A DNA stretch of 64,000 nucleotides from Candidatus Bathyarchaeota archaeon (GTDB lineage: Archaea; Thermoproteota; Bathyarchaeia; Bathyarchaeales; Bathycorpusculaceae). Location: NCBI GenBank assembly GCA_013388895.1, contig JACAEK010000024.1, positions 110,977 through 174,976 of the forward strand, written 5' to 3'. The notes under the pieces were generated by a model. That model was not told the origin of the DNA. It made no database searches and saw only the letters and a list, made by a program, of their open reading frames with translations. A program made the position numbers and the translations under genes. Shown here in pieces: positions 19,011-27,791 of this stretch; the first letter of the stretch is position 1; each line of letters starts with the position of its first letter.

Positions 19011-19871
19011 CTAGTCTCTTACTAAACCTGCATCTTTAGCTATTAAGTCAAGGTTTAAAGTCAGCAAATCTTCTAGTCCTTTTGGAATAGATTCTTTAAG
19101 TTTTGTTTCATCGATCACTTTTAGGTAATGTTTACATTTATTGCAAAAATCTATCTGGAATTCGGATTGCTCTTTGGGAACCAAGTATTTTAGAGTATAG
19201 GGGTCTTTGTTGCCGCAGTGAACACAGACAAAGTAGTCTGAGAGATATTCTGCGCCGCAAAATGTGCACACTAAATAACGCTTACGGTTCCTAATCCTAG
19301 CCACAGTTGGCGTTCTGCCACATACGGGGCAGAAGGGCTGCCACCATCGGTCGGAAAAAGAAACATTAACCTTGCGAGCAATTTCTTCGAGACATGGTTG
19401 AATCAGTATGCTAATTACGTAAAAAAGAAGAGTTGGCTGGGTGCCTAGCTCTGCAGCGAAGTTTTTTATAGAAATCACGTCCTCTTTTAGAATTGCATCA
19501 ACAATCCTTGGCAAGTCAATTCGTCCGCTTTCTACTGAATTTAAAAGATTTCTAAGCCCCCCATCAGGTTTCCACTCCTCGAAAGCGCGCACGACTTTCT
19601 TGGACGCAAAAACTAGCATATCGGAATCAAATATTGATGAATCTATGAAATGAGTGATAGGCTGCTTCGTTTTAAGGGAATCTTCTTGCAGACGAGAAAT
19701 CTCTAATCGGCAGCCGCAATTTCCTTTTGCCCCCTTTGTTGAGGTGTCATCGATTTCCTGCTGAATCTGCAGAATCTTCTTCTGAAATTCTAGAGACTGG
19801 CGTAATTCTTTGCGTGTCGAGATTAACTCAGAAACGATTTTCAATCGATCACAAACTGGCAAGTTTCCCAA
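19011..19871 (-). CDS. fdhE: FdhE-like formate dehydrogenase accessory protein
   Basis: 286 residues with rubredoxin-like Cys pairs characteristic of FdhE: CPVCGRTP, CTFCGAEY, CVHCG and CNKCKHYLKVID. FdhE helps mature Tat-exported formate dehydrogenase. A TTG start with GAGG 8 bases upstream fits; an in-frame stop lies four codons before. It is divergent from the formate dehydrogenase catalytic gene, which supports the function. Confidence 0.88.
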   Translation of the reverse strand: MGNLPVCDRLKIVSELISTRKELRQSLEFQKKILQIQQEIDDTSTKGAKGNCGCRLEISRLQEDSLKTKQPITHFIDSSIFDSDMLVFASKKVVRAFEEWKPDGGLRNLLNSVESGRIDLPRIVDAILKEDVISIKNFAAELGTQPTLLFYVISILIQPCLEEIARKVNVSFSDRWWQPFCPVCGRTPTVARIRNRKRYLVCTFCGAEYLSDYFVCVHCGNKDPYTLKYLVPKEQSEFQIDFCNKCKHYLKVIDETKLKESIPKGLEDLLTLNLDLIAKDAGLVRD

Positions 19872-20017
19872 GTCTAAGCCTCATGGTATATGGTGATATC
19901 AGATTAGATTACAGTAGAATGCTGAAATATAGGTTTATAGGCGCTTCTCATACAAAAGTTTTGGATAAATATTCTTACAAGTCTTAAATGTTCTAAGTAT
20001 TGTGCCAAGCGATGTAA

Positions 20018-20033
20018 AAGAAATATTTATATT
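20018..20033 (+). promoter_or_regulatory. Promoter of the formate dehydrogenase operon
   Basis: AAAGAAATATTTATATTT is a strong BRE/TATA match about 55 bases upstream of the fdhA start. Identified by eye. Confidence 0.55.
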
Positions 20034-20084
20034 TCAATCAAAAGTCATAAGTATAATTCTTCACTGCTATGGGGAGTGGAAACA

Positions 20085-23000
20085 GTGGATAGACGAGATT
20101 TCTTGAAGTTAGCTGGAGCAGCATCAGCGGGGTCATTAATACTTGGAGACATGCTGAAACTTGTTAAGGGACAGACAAAACCCTCAGAAGCAACCAGTCA
20201 AAAATGGGAAAATTACACTGTTGGAGAGAGAACGCCCAGCATCTGCCCATACTGCGCAGGCGGATGCGGTTTGATGGTAACTACTCTAGGAGACCAACTT
20301 GTAGAAATTGAGGGAGATCCTATTCATCCAATAAACGGAGGCGCCTTATGCAGCAAGGCAGCTGCTGTCTTTCAGCTAGTTACCAGTGATAGACGCCTTA
20401 CGTATCCAATGAAAAGAACTAACCCTAACAAAGGGAAAGACGAGGATCCCATGTGGGAAAGAATAACGTGGGAAGAAGCGTATGAAATAATCGCAAACAA
20501 GGTGAAGGACGCCCTAACCGATTTTCCCTATAAGCAAGGGGACGACTACTACTATAAAGGCAAAGATAACCCGGTCGCATGGCTTGGAAGCTCCTACTGG
20601 AATAATGAAGAATGTTATCTTGGAAAGAAACTTATTTCTCTTTTAGGCTCAACAAATGTTGAGCATCAAGCTCGAAAATGTCACGCCTCAACTGTCGTGG
20701 CTCTCGCCAACACTTTCGGCTTCGGAGCAATGACAAATCACATAGTTGACGCCAAAAACTCAAAATGCTTCCTTATTGTGAGCAATCCTGCAGAATCCCA
20801 CACTATGGAATTCAAATGGGTTCAAAAGGCCATAGAAAACGGAGCTAAAGTAATCGTTTTAGACCCCAGATTCAACAGGTCTGGATCTAAAGCACACATC
20901 TTTGCAAGATTCAGATCAGGCACGGAAGCTGCTTTGTTTTTAGGTATGATCAGATATGTGCTATACGAAAAGCCTGAACGAGTCGATTGGGACTTTTTGG
21001 AAAATAGAACCAGCGCTCCTTATAGAACTGATGGTACCGGGCCATATTCTGATTGGAAGGAAGAAGCGTCTGATTCTATATTTATCAAGCTGAAAAACAT
21101 TGTTGCCCCATACACGCCTGAAGAAGTGGAAAGAATTGCTGGCATTCCACAAGCCAAATTTATTGAAGTCATAGACACATTCTCAGACCCTGTCAACAAT
21201 CCTGGAAACATCTATTATTCAATGGGCACTACGCAACACACAAATGCAGTTCAAGCGATAAGAGCGCAAGCAATACTTCAACTGATACTTGGAAACATGG
21301 GAGTACCAGGTGGAGGAATAAACGCCTTAAGAGGCATAAGTAACGTGCAAGGCTCAACAGACGCAAATCTGCTGTCCCACTTGATTATGGGATACAGAGG
21401 ACCACCAAGAGATGTCGGAGAGATTAGGCGTTATCAGAAATGGAAGAATGGAGGAGGACCTGGGACTTCAGCAGACTTGGATGCTGACGCGAAGAAACGT
21501 GGTGGAAACACCTCAGTGGGTCGTGTTACTTATCCGTGGGCAAGCATAGGTGATGCTGAAACTGCAGGAAAGGCAACGGAATTCCGATATGATGATAGGC
21601 ATTTTCCAACATGGAACGCTTTGGAATATCACTGGGGCGTATATGTGGGCACGTGGCCCGGTGTTGACCCAGACAATGAACCGGTTGTTTGTGATTTACC
21701 TGTAGGTTTTGGGAATCCAATTGTTCAATTGTTCAGAGCAATAAATGACGGAAAAATAAAAGTTCTCATTTGTAACGGTGAAAACCCAGCAGTATCAGTG
21801 GCAAATGCCAATTTGGTGAGAGAGGCATTGTCAAAAGACAGTTTGTTTTTGGTAGTGAATGAACTCTTTGAAACAGAAACTGCAGTATACGCTGACATAT
21901 TGTTGCCAGGCACAACACAGGTTGAAAGAGATGGAAGTATCACCAACACTGGAAGATGGATTCAATGGCGATGGAAAGCGAAGAACCCGCCGGGTGAATG
22001 TAAGCCAGAATTGACTTATTTGACCGAGCTGTACTGGAAAATCCGAGAAGTTCTAAAGAGCGTTGGCATAAAGTTGCCATCTGAGAAGTATGAAGAAGAA
22101 CATGCCGGAGTTGACATTAAGAAAACCATCGGCACTGCCGATGTGCAAAACAATCCAGAGTTATGCTGGCCATCAAGATTTGTATACACGGACGGCTTCA
22201 GCGCCGAAGCAATATACAAGGAATATGGTGCCAAAAGCATTATTGTTGGCGGAGTTGAATTGCCACAAAGCGCTGCAAATGTATTATACAAGAATTCATA
22301 TGACCCAACTATGGAGCCCGAACTCAATGGAATCCTTCCAAAGAGACGCGACCCAACGCCAGTTGATTTAGAAGATGCCAAGTATGGCTATTTTAAGAAT
22401 TGGGCTTTCAGTTGGATGCTCAACCAAAGGGTTCTTTACAATGACAAGGAAAGCAATGCGGGCTTGAAAACATTTTTGGTCTGGTTTGCCACTGCTCCAA
22501 ACGCGTGGCTAGGTCACACATTAGACAAGGCTGCTCTGTGGTCAAAGCCTTTACATGACCCCAGCAAGCCAGCGACAAATCCTCTAAGCCAAGCGATGCC
22601 TCTTCACAACGAACCCTTAGAGAGTCCAGACTCTGACCTTGCTACACAATATCCAACAATGTGGGATAATAGATACCCAGTTACAGTCGGCACTTCAACT
22701 GACTATCCATATGTCTTGACAACATTTAGACTTGCTGAGCATATGCAGGCTGGAGCAATGACCAGAAACCTGCCTTGGCTTGTGGAGGCTCATCCATCCA
22801 TGTTTGTCGAAATGAGCAAGGAACTTGCAGGAGAGATAGGAGTGAATGACGGTGACGACGTGGTGGTGAAGACTGCCAGAAAACCAGAAGGCATAGTCGT
22901 GAAGGCTCTCGTCACAGATAGGATTCAGCCATTCACCATAAACGGCAAAACAGTGCATGAGGTTGCTATGCCATGGCATTGGGGCTTTAAGGGACTCAGC

Positions 23001-23099
23001 ACTGGACCAAGCGCAAACGAAATCACCATAGACTCTGTAGACGTTAGCGCAAACATTCCAGAAGTCAAAGTGTGCCTATGTAAGGTGGAGAAAGCCTAG
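20085..23099 (+). CDS. fdhA: Tat-exported formate dehydrogenase catalytic subunit (Mo/W-bisPGD), Cys type
   Basis: About 1004 residues. Twin-arginine signal RRDFLKLAG, then a [4Fe-4S] motif CPYCAGGC with a fourth Cys in ALCSKAA. ARKCHASTVVALANTFGFGAMTNH aligns in two parts with the FdnG segment that holds selenocysteine; here Cys takes that place and the catalytic His follows. The C-terminal molybdopterin domain is present (MPWHWGFKGL). It should oxidise formate, or reduce CO2, on the outer face of the membrane. Two GTG starts are possible; 20085 has GGGGAG 8 bases upstream, while 20076 overlaps that site. Confidence 0.92.
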   Translation: MDRRDFLKLAGAASAGSLILGDMLKLVKGQTKPSEATSQKWENYTVGERTPSICPYCAGGCGLMVTTLGDQLVEIEGDPIHPINGGALCSKAAAVFQLVTSDRRLTYPMKRTNPNKGKDEDPMWERITWEEAYEIIANKVKDALTDFPYKQGDDYYYKGKDNPVAWLGSSYWNNEECYLGKKLISLLGSTNVEHQARKCHASTVVALANTFGFGAMTNHIVDAKNSKCFLIVSNPAESHTMEFKWVQKAIENGAKVIVLDPRFNRSGSKAHIFARFRSGTEAALFLGMIRYVLYEKPERVDWDFLENRTSAPYRTDGTGPYSDWKEEASDSIFIKLKNIVAPYTPEEVERIAGIPQAKFIEVIDTFSDPVNNPGNIYYSMGTTQHTNAVQAIRAQAILQLILGNMGVPGGGINALRGISNVQGSTDANLLSHLIMGYRGPPRDVGEIRRYQKWKNGGGPGTSADLDADAKKRGGNTSVGRVTYPWASIGDAETAGKATEFRYDDRHFPTWNALEYHWGVYVGTWPGVDPDNEPVVCDLPVGFGNPIVQLFRAINDGKIKVLICNGENPAVSVANANLVREALSKDSLFLVVNELFETETAVYADILLPGTTQVERDGSITNTGRWIQWRWKAKNPPGECKPELTYLTELYWKIREVLKSVGIKLPSEKYEEEHAGVDIKKTIGTADVQNNPELCWPSRFVYTDGFSAEAIYKEYGAKSIIVGGVELPQSAANVLYKNSYDPTMEPELNGILPKRRDPTPVDLEDAKYGYFKNWAFSWMLNQRVLYNDKESNAGLKTFLVWFATAPNAWLGHTLDKAALWSKPLHDPSKPATNPLSQAMPLHNEPLESPDSDLATQYPTMWDNRYPVTVGTSTDYPYVLTTFRLAEHMQAGAMTRNLPWLVEAHPSMFVEMSKELAGEIGVNDGDDVVVKTARKPEGIVVKALVTDRIQPFTINGKTVHEVAMPWHWGFKGLSTGPSANEITIDSVDVSANIPEVKVCLCKVEKA

Positions 23100-23148
23100 G
23101 CAGGAACAGCCCATCTTCATTCTATTTTCCCGATCATTTCAGGTCTGA

Positions 23149-23709
23149 ATGATGAACTTAGAAAGTCCACCAGAGAAAACCGTTATCAAGTCAAAAATTT
23201 CAGGTCACGTGCTCTCAACCAGCGGAGCGATGCTTCGCGGCGTCCGAGTCACATGCAATGGAACAGAAACAAAAACACTTGCAGATGGATTCTTTGTGTT
23301 AGGCGGCTTGCACCCTGGAACGTACGAAGTGACAGTCAGCTTACAACGATTCAAGTCAGCAAGCAAAACTGTTTCTGTTCAAGAGGGAAAGGATGAAAGC
23401 CTTAGTTTTCGTCTTGCTGAAGCCACAGAAAATGCGAAAATTTGCGGACACGTTTATGATGCTGAGTCAAAGAAATCAATAGAACATGATGGTAGAGTCA
23501 TACTGATCTTGCCTGTGTCCAACAAATACAAAGCCATCAAAAATGGCTACTACGAATTTGACAATTTATCTGCAGGCACATACAAACTCTACACTTCAAT
23601 ATCTGGTTATGAAGATTGCGATGCAACTGTGACTGTGGCTGACGGAGAAACGAAAAATTTTGACCTCTTCTGTAAAACCAAAAGAACCGAAGAACCGCCG
23701 TGGGGATAA
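23149..23709 (+). CDS. Protein with two carboxypeptidase-regulatory-like beta domains
   Basis: 186 residues with two transthyretin/CarboxypepD_reg-like repeats: ISGHVLSTSGAMLRGVRV with GLHPGTYEVTVS, and ICGHVYDAESKKS with NLSAGTYKLYTS. No signal peptide or anchor is seen. It lies between the catalytic and ferredoxin genes of the formate dehydrogenase operon, which is unusual; it may be an assembly or scaffold protein. That role is inference from position. Confidence 0.7.
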   Translation: MMNLESPPEKTVIKSKISGHVLSTSGAMLRGVRVTCNGTETKTLADGFFVLGGLHPGTYEVTVSLQRFKSASKTVSVQEGKDESLSFRLAEATENAKICGHVYDAESKKSIEHDGRVILILPVSNKYKAIKNGYYEFDNLSAGTYKLYTSISGYEDCDATVTVADGETKNFDLFCKTKRTEEPPWG

Positions 23710-23793
23710 ATACTATCTGTAACATGAGGACAGTTAGTTTTATATTTCCCCATTCTCATAAACTACTACTTCTAAAATTCATGAGGGGAAGGC

Positions 23794-24564
23794 ATGGAAT
23801 ACGCAGTCTTAGTTGACCCAGCAAAATGCATTGGGTGCAGAGCCTGTCAAGTTGCATGTAAGCGATGGAATAATAGAAAAGGCGAGTCAACAACATTCAA
23901 CAGTGAATGGACCAACCCACCAAAACTTTCCTTCAACACTTATACGCACATAAAATTCAAACTGGAATATAATCAGGCTGCAGATGAGACGAAATGGCGC
24001 TTCTTCAACTGGAGATGCATGCATTGCAAAGAACCTGCTTGTATGCACGCGTGTCCAGTTAATGCTATTACAAAATATGAGCAAGGCCCAGTCGTGGTTG
24101 ACACCAACAGATGCATTGGATGCAAATTCTGCATAAGTGCATGCCCATTTGGTATTCCTCAATTTGACACGGTTACGGAGAAAGTAGATAAATGCACGAT
24201 GTGTTATGACCGGGTTGCGCATACTAACGAGCCTAAAGAGCCAGCCTGCGTTCAAAGTTGTCCCACGGACGCCCTCTTGTTTGGTCCGAGGGACACTATC
24301 CTACAAAAAGCTATGGAACGAAAAGAAGAATTGAACGGTTATGTTTACGGTGATATTGACAACAAACCGCTTGGAGGAACATCTTTCATTTACGTTTTAG
24401 ACACTGAACCATCAGCGTTCGGTCTGCCAGTAGTTGGAGAGCAACTGCCAACAAGCGTACCAGTGCTCAAATACTCCAAGTTCTTACTCATTCCTGCAGC
24501 CATCGGGGGATTGCTTTACCTAATATCTTGGCGAAAAAGAAGAATGAAGGAAAAAGAGGAATAA
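23794..24564 (+). CDS. fdhB: Formate dehydrogenase iron-sulfur (beta) subunit with C-terminal anchor
   Basis: 256 residues with four [4Fe-4S] motifs: CIGCRACQVAC, CMHCKEPACMHAC, CIGCKFCISAC, and CTMC with ACVQSC. A membrane helix near residues 225-243 (FLLIPAAIGGLLYLISW) is followed by a positive tail, as in FdnH/HybA-type subunits. It carries electrons from the catalytic subunit to the b-type cytochrome encoded next. AGGGGAAGG precedes the ATG. Confidence 0.92.
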   Translation: MEYAVLVDPAKCIGCRACQVACKRWNNRKGESTTFNSEWTNPPKLSFNTYTHIKFKLEYNQAADETKWRFFNWRCMHCKEPACMHACPVNAITKYEQGPVVVDTNRCIGCKFCISACPFGIPQFDTVTEKVDKCTMCYDRVAHTNEPKEPACVQSCPTDALLFGPRDTILQKAMERKEELNGYVYGDIDNKPLGGTSFIYVLDTEPSAFGLPVVGEQLPTSVPVLKYSKFLLIPAAIGGLLYLISWRKRRMKEKEE

Positions 24565-24566
24565 TC

Positions 24567-25136
24567 TTGCCACAAGCGAAAGAAGTTCCAGAAAAAAAAT
24601 ACCCCCCAGATGTTGATTACTCCACAGTTTTGAAAGGAATGAACCGCGTCTCCCTATTAGACACGACATTCCACACGATGATGGGCATACTTCTGATAAC
24701 CGGTCTAGTAATTGACTTGCTTGGGCCATGGTTAGGCGGATGGCTTCACCCAATTCGAGAATATGCACATGGCTACATAGGCGCCCTTTTTGTTTTAGTT
24801 TTCGCAGCATACATAGGTAGCGTCCTTGGCAAGAGGAAAACGCGAACAGTGTTCACAGTCACAAATTATGTGGACCTTGTGTTCTACATCATACTTATTG
24901 TGACTGGAGTGACGACAGCTTCAATTAACTCGCCTTGGATAGAATGGTTCCCCGGCATCGCCAATGTCCTTTCGCCACTGGTTGTTTATGCTCCAGCGAT
25001 ACATGTAGTGATAACTTACATCTGGATTGCGTTTTCCATCATATTTCCAGGCGGTCTCTTACACGGTTTGGCGAGCACGTATCTGATTGCACATCTCAAA
25101 AAGAAAACAAAAATTGTAAAGACTAGAGAGGAATGA
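24567..25136 (+). CDS. Formate dehydrogenase b-type cytochrome (gamma-like) subunit
   Basis: About 189 residues, four hydrophobic helices. Candidate haem His residues are in TTFHTMMG, REYAHGYIG and PAIHVVITYIW, compatible with two b haems. I place the start at a TTG (24567) 6 bases after AGAGGA and right behind the fdhB stop; a TTG at 24528 is also in frame but lies inside fdhB. It should pass electrons from FdhB to a membrane or cytoplasmic acceptor. ATGA overlap with the next Fe-S gene suggests a shared complex. Confidence 0.8.
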   Translation: MPQAKEVPEKKYPPDVDYSTVLKGMNRVSLLDTTFHTMMGILLITGLVIDLLGPWLGGWLHPIREYAHGYIGALFVLVFAAYIGSVLGKRKTRTVFTVTNYVDLVFYIILIVTGVTTASINSPWIEWFPGIANVLSPLVVYAPAIHVVITYIWIAFSIIFPGGLLHGLASTYLIAHLKKKTKIVKTREE

Positions 25137-25807
25137 AGACGATGCAAGTAGAAAAGTTCCTAGACAATTTCGGAAGATCTGAAACAGTGTGGATGTATGC
25201 TTGTTCAAGATGCGGCGAATGTGTAGACGTGTGTCCCGTTTACAACGAAACTGCAGACAAATATACCGCTCCAGGCTTCAAAATCAAGAAGATGCGAGGG
25301 TTAATCACTAACAAGCTTCTTCCGTTTGGCGGAAAACCTAGCGTTGATGGCGCAAAAAAAATCGCAAAAGGGTTATACGAATGCACTTTGTGCGGTCGCT
25401 GCTGGTCCGTGTGCCCTTACAATTATGATTTGGTTGGCTTGTGGGAAAAATGCAGAGAGAGTGCCTTCGAAACTGGGCTTGCTCTTGAACCGCTGCAACA
25501 GATGGTAGACGCATTAAATGCGGAAAAGAACATTTTCAAAAGACCACATGCCAGGCGCACTGAATGGGCAAAAGGTCTGGATATTCCCATAAAAGAAGAG
25601 GCAGACACAATATTCTTTGTTGGTTGCCTTCTATCCTACAGAGGACCGCTGAAAAATGCAGCAAAGGCAACTGCAGCTATCTTAAATGCTGCTGGCGAAA
25701 ACTGGACAATTCTCAAAGACGAAGTATGCTGTGGCGCTCCACTGAAATTCTCAGGAGGCATCAGATATCAAGAGCAGTTGATGGAGACCAACATTAGAGC
25801 AATTTAA
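25133..25807 (+). CDS. HdrD/GlpC-like CCG-domain Fe-S protein, N-terminal part (interrupted by TAA)
   Basis: 224 residues before an in-frame TAA. It has two [4Fe-4S] motifs (CSRCGECVDVCP, CTLCGRCWSVCP) and the first part of a CCG domain (VGCLLSYRG, EVCCGAP). The CPGC that should complete this cluster site lies after the stop, in the same frame, in the next feature. With the b-type cytochrome gene this resembles HdrDE/DsrMK-type modules. Either a nonsense mutation, an assembly error, or translation as two pieces. Confidence 0.85.
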   Translation: MKTMQVEKFLDNFGRSETVWMYACSRCGECVDVCPVYNETADKYTAPGFKIKKMRGLITNKLLPFGGKPSVDGAKKIAKGLYECTLCGRCWSVCPYNYDLVGLWEKCRESAFETGLALEPLQQMVDALNAEKNIFKRPHARRTEWAKGLDIPIKEEADTIFFVGCLLSYRGPLKNAAKATAAILNAAGENWTILKDEVCCGAPLKFSGGIRYQEQLMETNIRAI

Positions 25808-25828
25808 TCAACAGGCGCCAACAAGATA

Positions 25829-26317
25829 GTGTTCAATTGTCCTGGATGCTACCGCATGTTTTGGCAAGAATACTCAAAACACTTGAGTTCGAAAATCAAA
25901 ATGCTTCACATAACTGAACTTGTTGACAAATACGTAAAGTCAGGCAGAATCAAACTAGGCATGTCGGCTGAGAAGATAACCTACCATGACCCCTGTGAGT
26001 TAGCGCGATTGTCTGGCGTGATAAGAGAGCCGAGACATGTGCTCAATAATCTGACGACGCAGTTTGTCGAACTTCCAGAAAATAAGTTCAATGTAAGATG
26101 CTGTGGCGGAGGAGGACTGTTTAAGGCTGCGAACACTCAGAAATCTCTTGACATCGCAAGGAAAAGGATAGAAGAGGCAGAGAAAATCGGCGCTACAACA
26201 TTGACTGCCGCATGTCCCTCATGTTACGAAACACTCGGTCAAGCCGCTCATTTCAAGAAATCAAACGTGAAAGTCATCGACATTTCTGAGGCAGTTGCTC
26301 AGCAACTAGAGCAATAG
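25829..26317 (+). CDS. HdrD/GlpC-like CCG-domain Fe-S protein, C-terminal part
   Basis: 162 residues from a GTG, in the same frame as the preceding piece and only seven sense codons after its TAA. It contributes NCPGCYRMF to the first CCG site and carries the whole second site (HDPCELAR, RCCGGGGLF, ACPSCYE). No clear ribosome site precedes the GTG. Sequence conservation past the stop is intact, so any disruption is recent or the two pieces still work together. Confidence 0.8.
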   Translation: MFNCPGCYRMFWQEYSKHLSSKIKMLHITELVDKYVKSGRIKLGMSAEKITYHDPCELARLSGVIREPRHVLNNLTTQFVELPENKFNVRCCGGGGLFKAANTQKSLDIARKRIEEAEKIGATTLTAACPSCYETLGQAAHFKKSNVKVIDISEAVAQQLEQ

Positions 26318-26318
26318 A

Positions 26319-27125
26319 ATGGTGATTCGTGCTATTGTAAGAAAGCTGAAGGCCATCATTGAACTGATGAGGCCTAGGCACACAGCTCAGATTGTCGGAA
26401 TAGTTGCAACATTCAGTATCTTGAGCTACGGTTTTTCCACGCAAGCATTATTCGCTATAGTTGCATCTCTTTTCGCGTCCATTGCGGTGTTCTTGCTTGA
26501 TGATGCCCACGACTATAAAAGCGACAAAATAGCGCACCCGCAAAGACCTATTCCTATGGGTTTAATTACAGTGCGTCAAGCCTATCTGGCGGCGGCTTTT
26601 CTCTTGTTTGTTGGAATTTTGCTCGCTTCAAGATTGCTTCTTCACCAGTTTGGCATGTTCATCATTTTGATAGTTGTTTCGATGGGGGTGATCCTTCTAA
26701 AGTTGGAATCAATACTCAGGGCTTTCCTTACGGCGTTTGCAATCTGGGCTCTGCTACCTTTTAGTGCTTCTCTCGACTCGAAAACAGCACTTTTTGGGCT
26801 CATATTGGCACTTCCTCACATTGGAGGCTCTATTACAAAGGATTTTCTTCATTCCTCAGGAGATAGAACGCAAGGAATACCACCTCCAACAAAATGGGAA
26901 AAATATGTAGCAAGCTCAGCATTCTTTCTCACTGGAGCAACCGTTTGGTTGCCTACGATTCTCGGTTATGTGACATGGCTTTATTTACCTCCTATTTCCA
27001 TCACAGGAGTGGCAAGCATCGCGCTTGGAACAAGCACCTTAAAAGGAGATTACCAAAGAGTATATGCCTACGGTCGTATCGGAATGTTCTCAGCCTTGAT
27101 AGCGTTTATTTTGGGAAAAATGTAA
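26319..27125 (+). CDS. UbiA-family prenyltransferase
   Basis: 268 residues, about eight hydrophobic helices. Two Asp-rich motifs bind the prenyl diphosphate: DDAHDYKSDK near residue 61 and KDFLHSSGDRTQG near residue 173. UbiA enzymes make quinones, haem O or ether lipids; which one is not clear. Its place between formate dehydrogenase and tat genes would suit a quinone-like carrier, but that is inference. Confidence 0.85.
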   Translation: MVIRAIVRKLKAIIELMRPRHTAQIVGIVATFSILSYGFSTQALFAIVASLFASIAVFLLDDAHDYKSDKIAHPQRPIPMGLITVRQAYLAAAFLLFVGILLASRLLLHQFGMFIILIVVSMGVILLKLESILRAFLTAFAIWALLPFSASLDSKTALFGLILALPHIGGSITKDFLHSSGDRTQGIPPPTKWEKYVASSAFFLTGATVWLPTILGYVTWLYLPPISITGVASIALGTSTLKGDYQRVYAYGRIGMFSALIAFILGKM

Positions 27126-27173
27126 CATTACACTTAAATAAGCAACAATTACTACTCCTTCGTGAGGGTCTCG

Positions 27174-27491
27174 ATGCTTGGATGGCAAGAAGTGATTCTT
27201 GTACTTGCAATACTCCTATTGGTTTTCGGCCCAGCAGAACTGCCAAAAATAGCCAGAGAACTTGGAAAAGCATGGAACGAATTCAACAAGGCAAGCTCAG
27301 GCATAGTTGCAGCTGCTACATCACCACAGTCCACCAAAGACGAAAACAAGAACAAACAGCTCTCAGAAGCCGCTGCAAAACTAAATGTCAAAACTGAAGG
27401 AAAGACAGATCAACAATTAACAGAGGAGATTCTGGCAAAAATATTAAATAAGGAGGGAAACTCTTCTAAGAATCAGGAGGAGGCACAATAA
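27174..27491 (+). CDS. tatA: TatA-like protein translocase subunit
   Basis: About 105 residues: one N-terminal helix (GWQEVILVLAILLLVFGP), an amphipathic helix (LPKIARELGKAWNEF) and a polar tail. The tail ends in LNVKTEGKTDQQLTEEI, a motif shared with the second TatA. ATG at 27174 chosen over a GTG four codons earlier. It ends where the next tatA begins. It exports folded proteins with the TatC below, the obvious cargo being FdhA with FdhB. Confidence 0.9.
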   Translation: MLGWQEVILVLAILLLVFGPAELPKIARELGKAWNEFNKASSGIVAAATSPQSTKDENKNKQLSEAAAKLNVKTEGKTDQQLTEEILAKILNKEGNSSKNQEEAQ

Positions 27492-27748
27492 TGTTTGGTT
27501 TGGGCTGGCCTGAATTGGTTCTTATTCTAGCCATAGTCTTGCTCATCTTCGGCGGTTCAAGACTGAAGGATTTGGCCAAAGGCATCGGTGAGAGCGTAAG
27601 AGAATTCAAGAAAGCATCATCTGAGCCGTCTCCAAAAGAGAAAGAGGAGGAAGAATCAGTAATTGAAGCGGCAAAGAAAATGGGAATAAGAACTGAGGGC
27701 AAAACAGTAAAGCAGATTCTCAGAGAAATGTCGGAAACGAAGAGCTAA
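27491..27748 (+). CDS. tatA: Second TatA-like subunit
   Basis: 85 residues: GWPELVLILAIVLLIFGGSRL, amphipathic helix, charged tail ending in MGIRTEGKTVKQILREM, similar to the tail of the first copy. ATAATG overlap and AGGAGGAGG upstream. Two TatA proteins may divide TatA/TatB tasks; the sequence alone does not say which. Confidence 0.9.
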   Translation: MFGLGWPELVLILAIVLLIFGGSRLKDLAKGIGESVREFKKASSEPSPKEKEEEESVIEAAKKMGIRTEGKTVKQILREMSETKS

Positions 27749-27791
27749 AAAGCTTCTTTTCGCAGAGCGTTATTTCATACTTGGTGATTGT

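Noticed and set aside
20679..20700. Selenocysteine in the formate dehydrogenase
   Set aside because: The aligned codon is TGT (Cys), and no in-frame TGA is present.
25805..25807. Recoding of the in-frame stop as selenocysteine or pyrrolysine
   Set aside because: The codon is TAA, which neither system uses; the aligned position is not a Cys or a catalytic residue.
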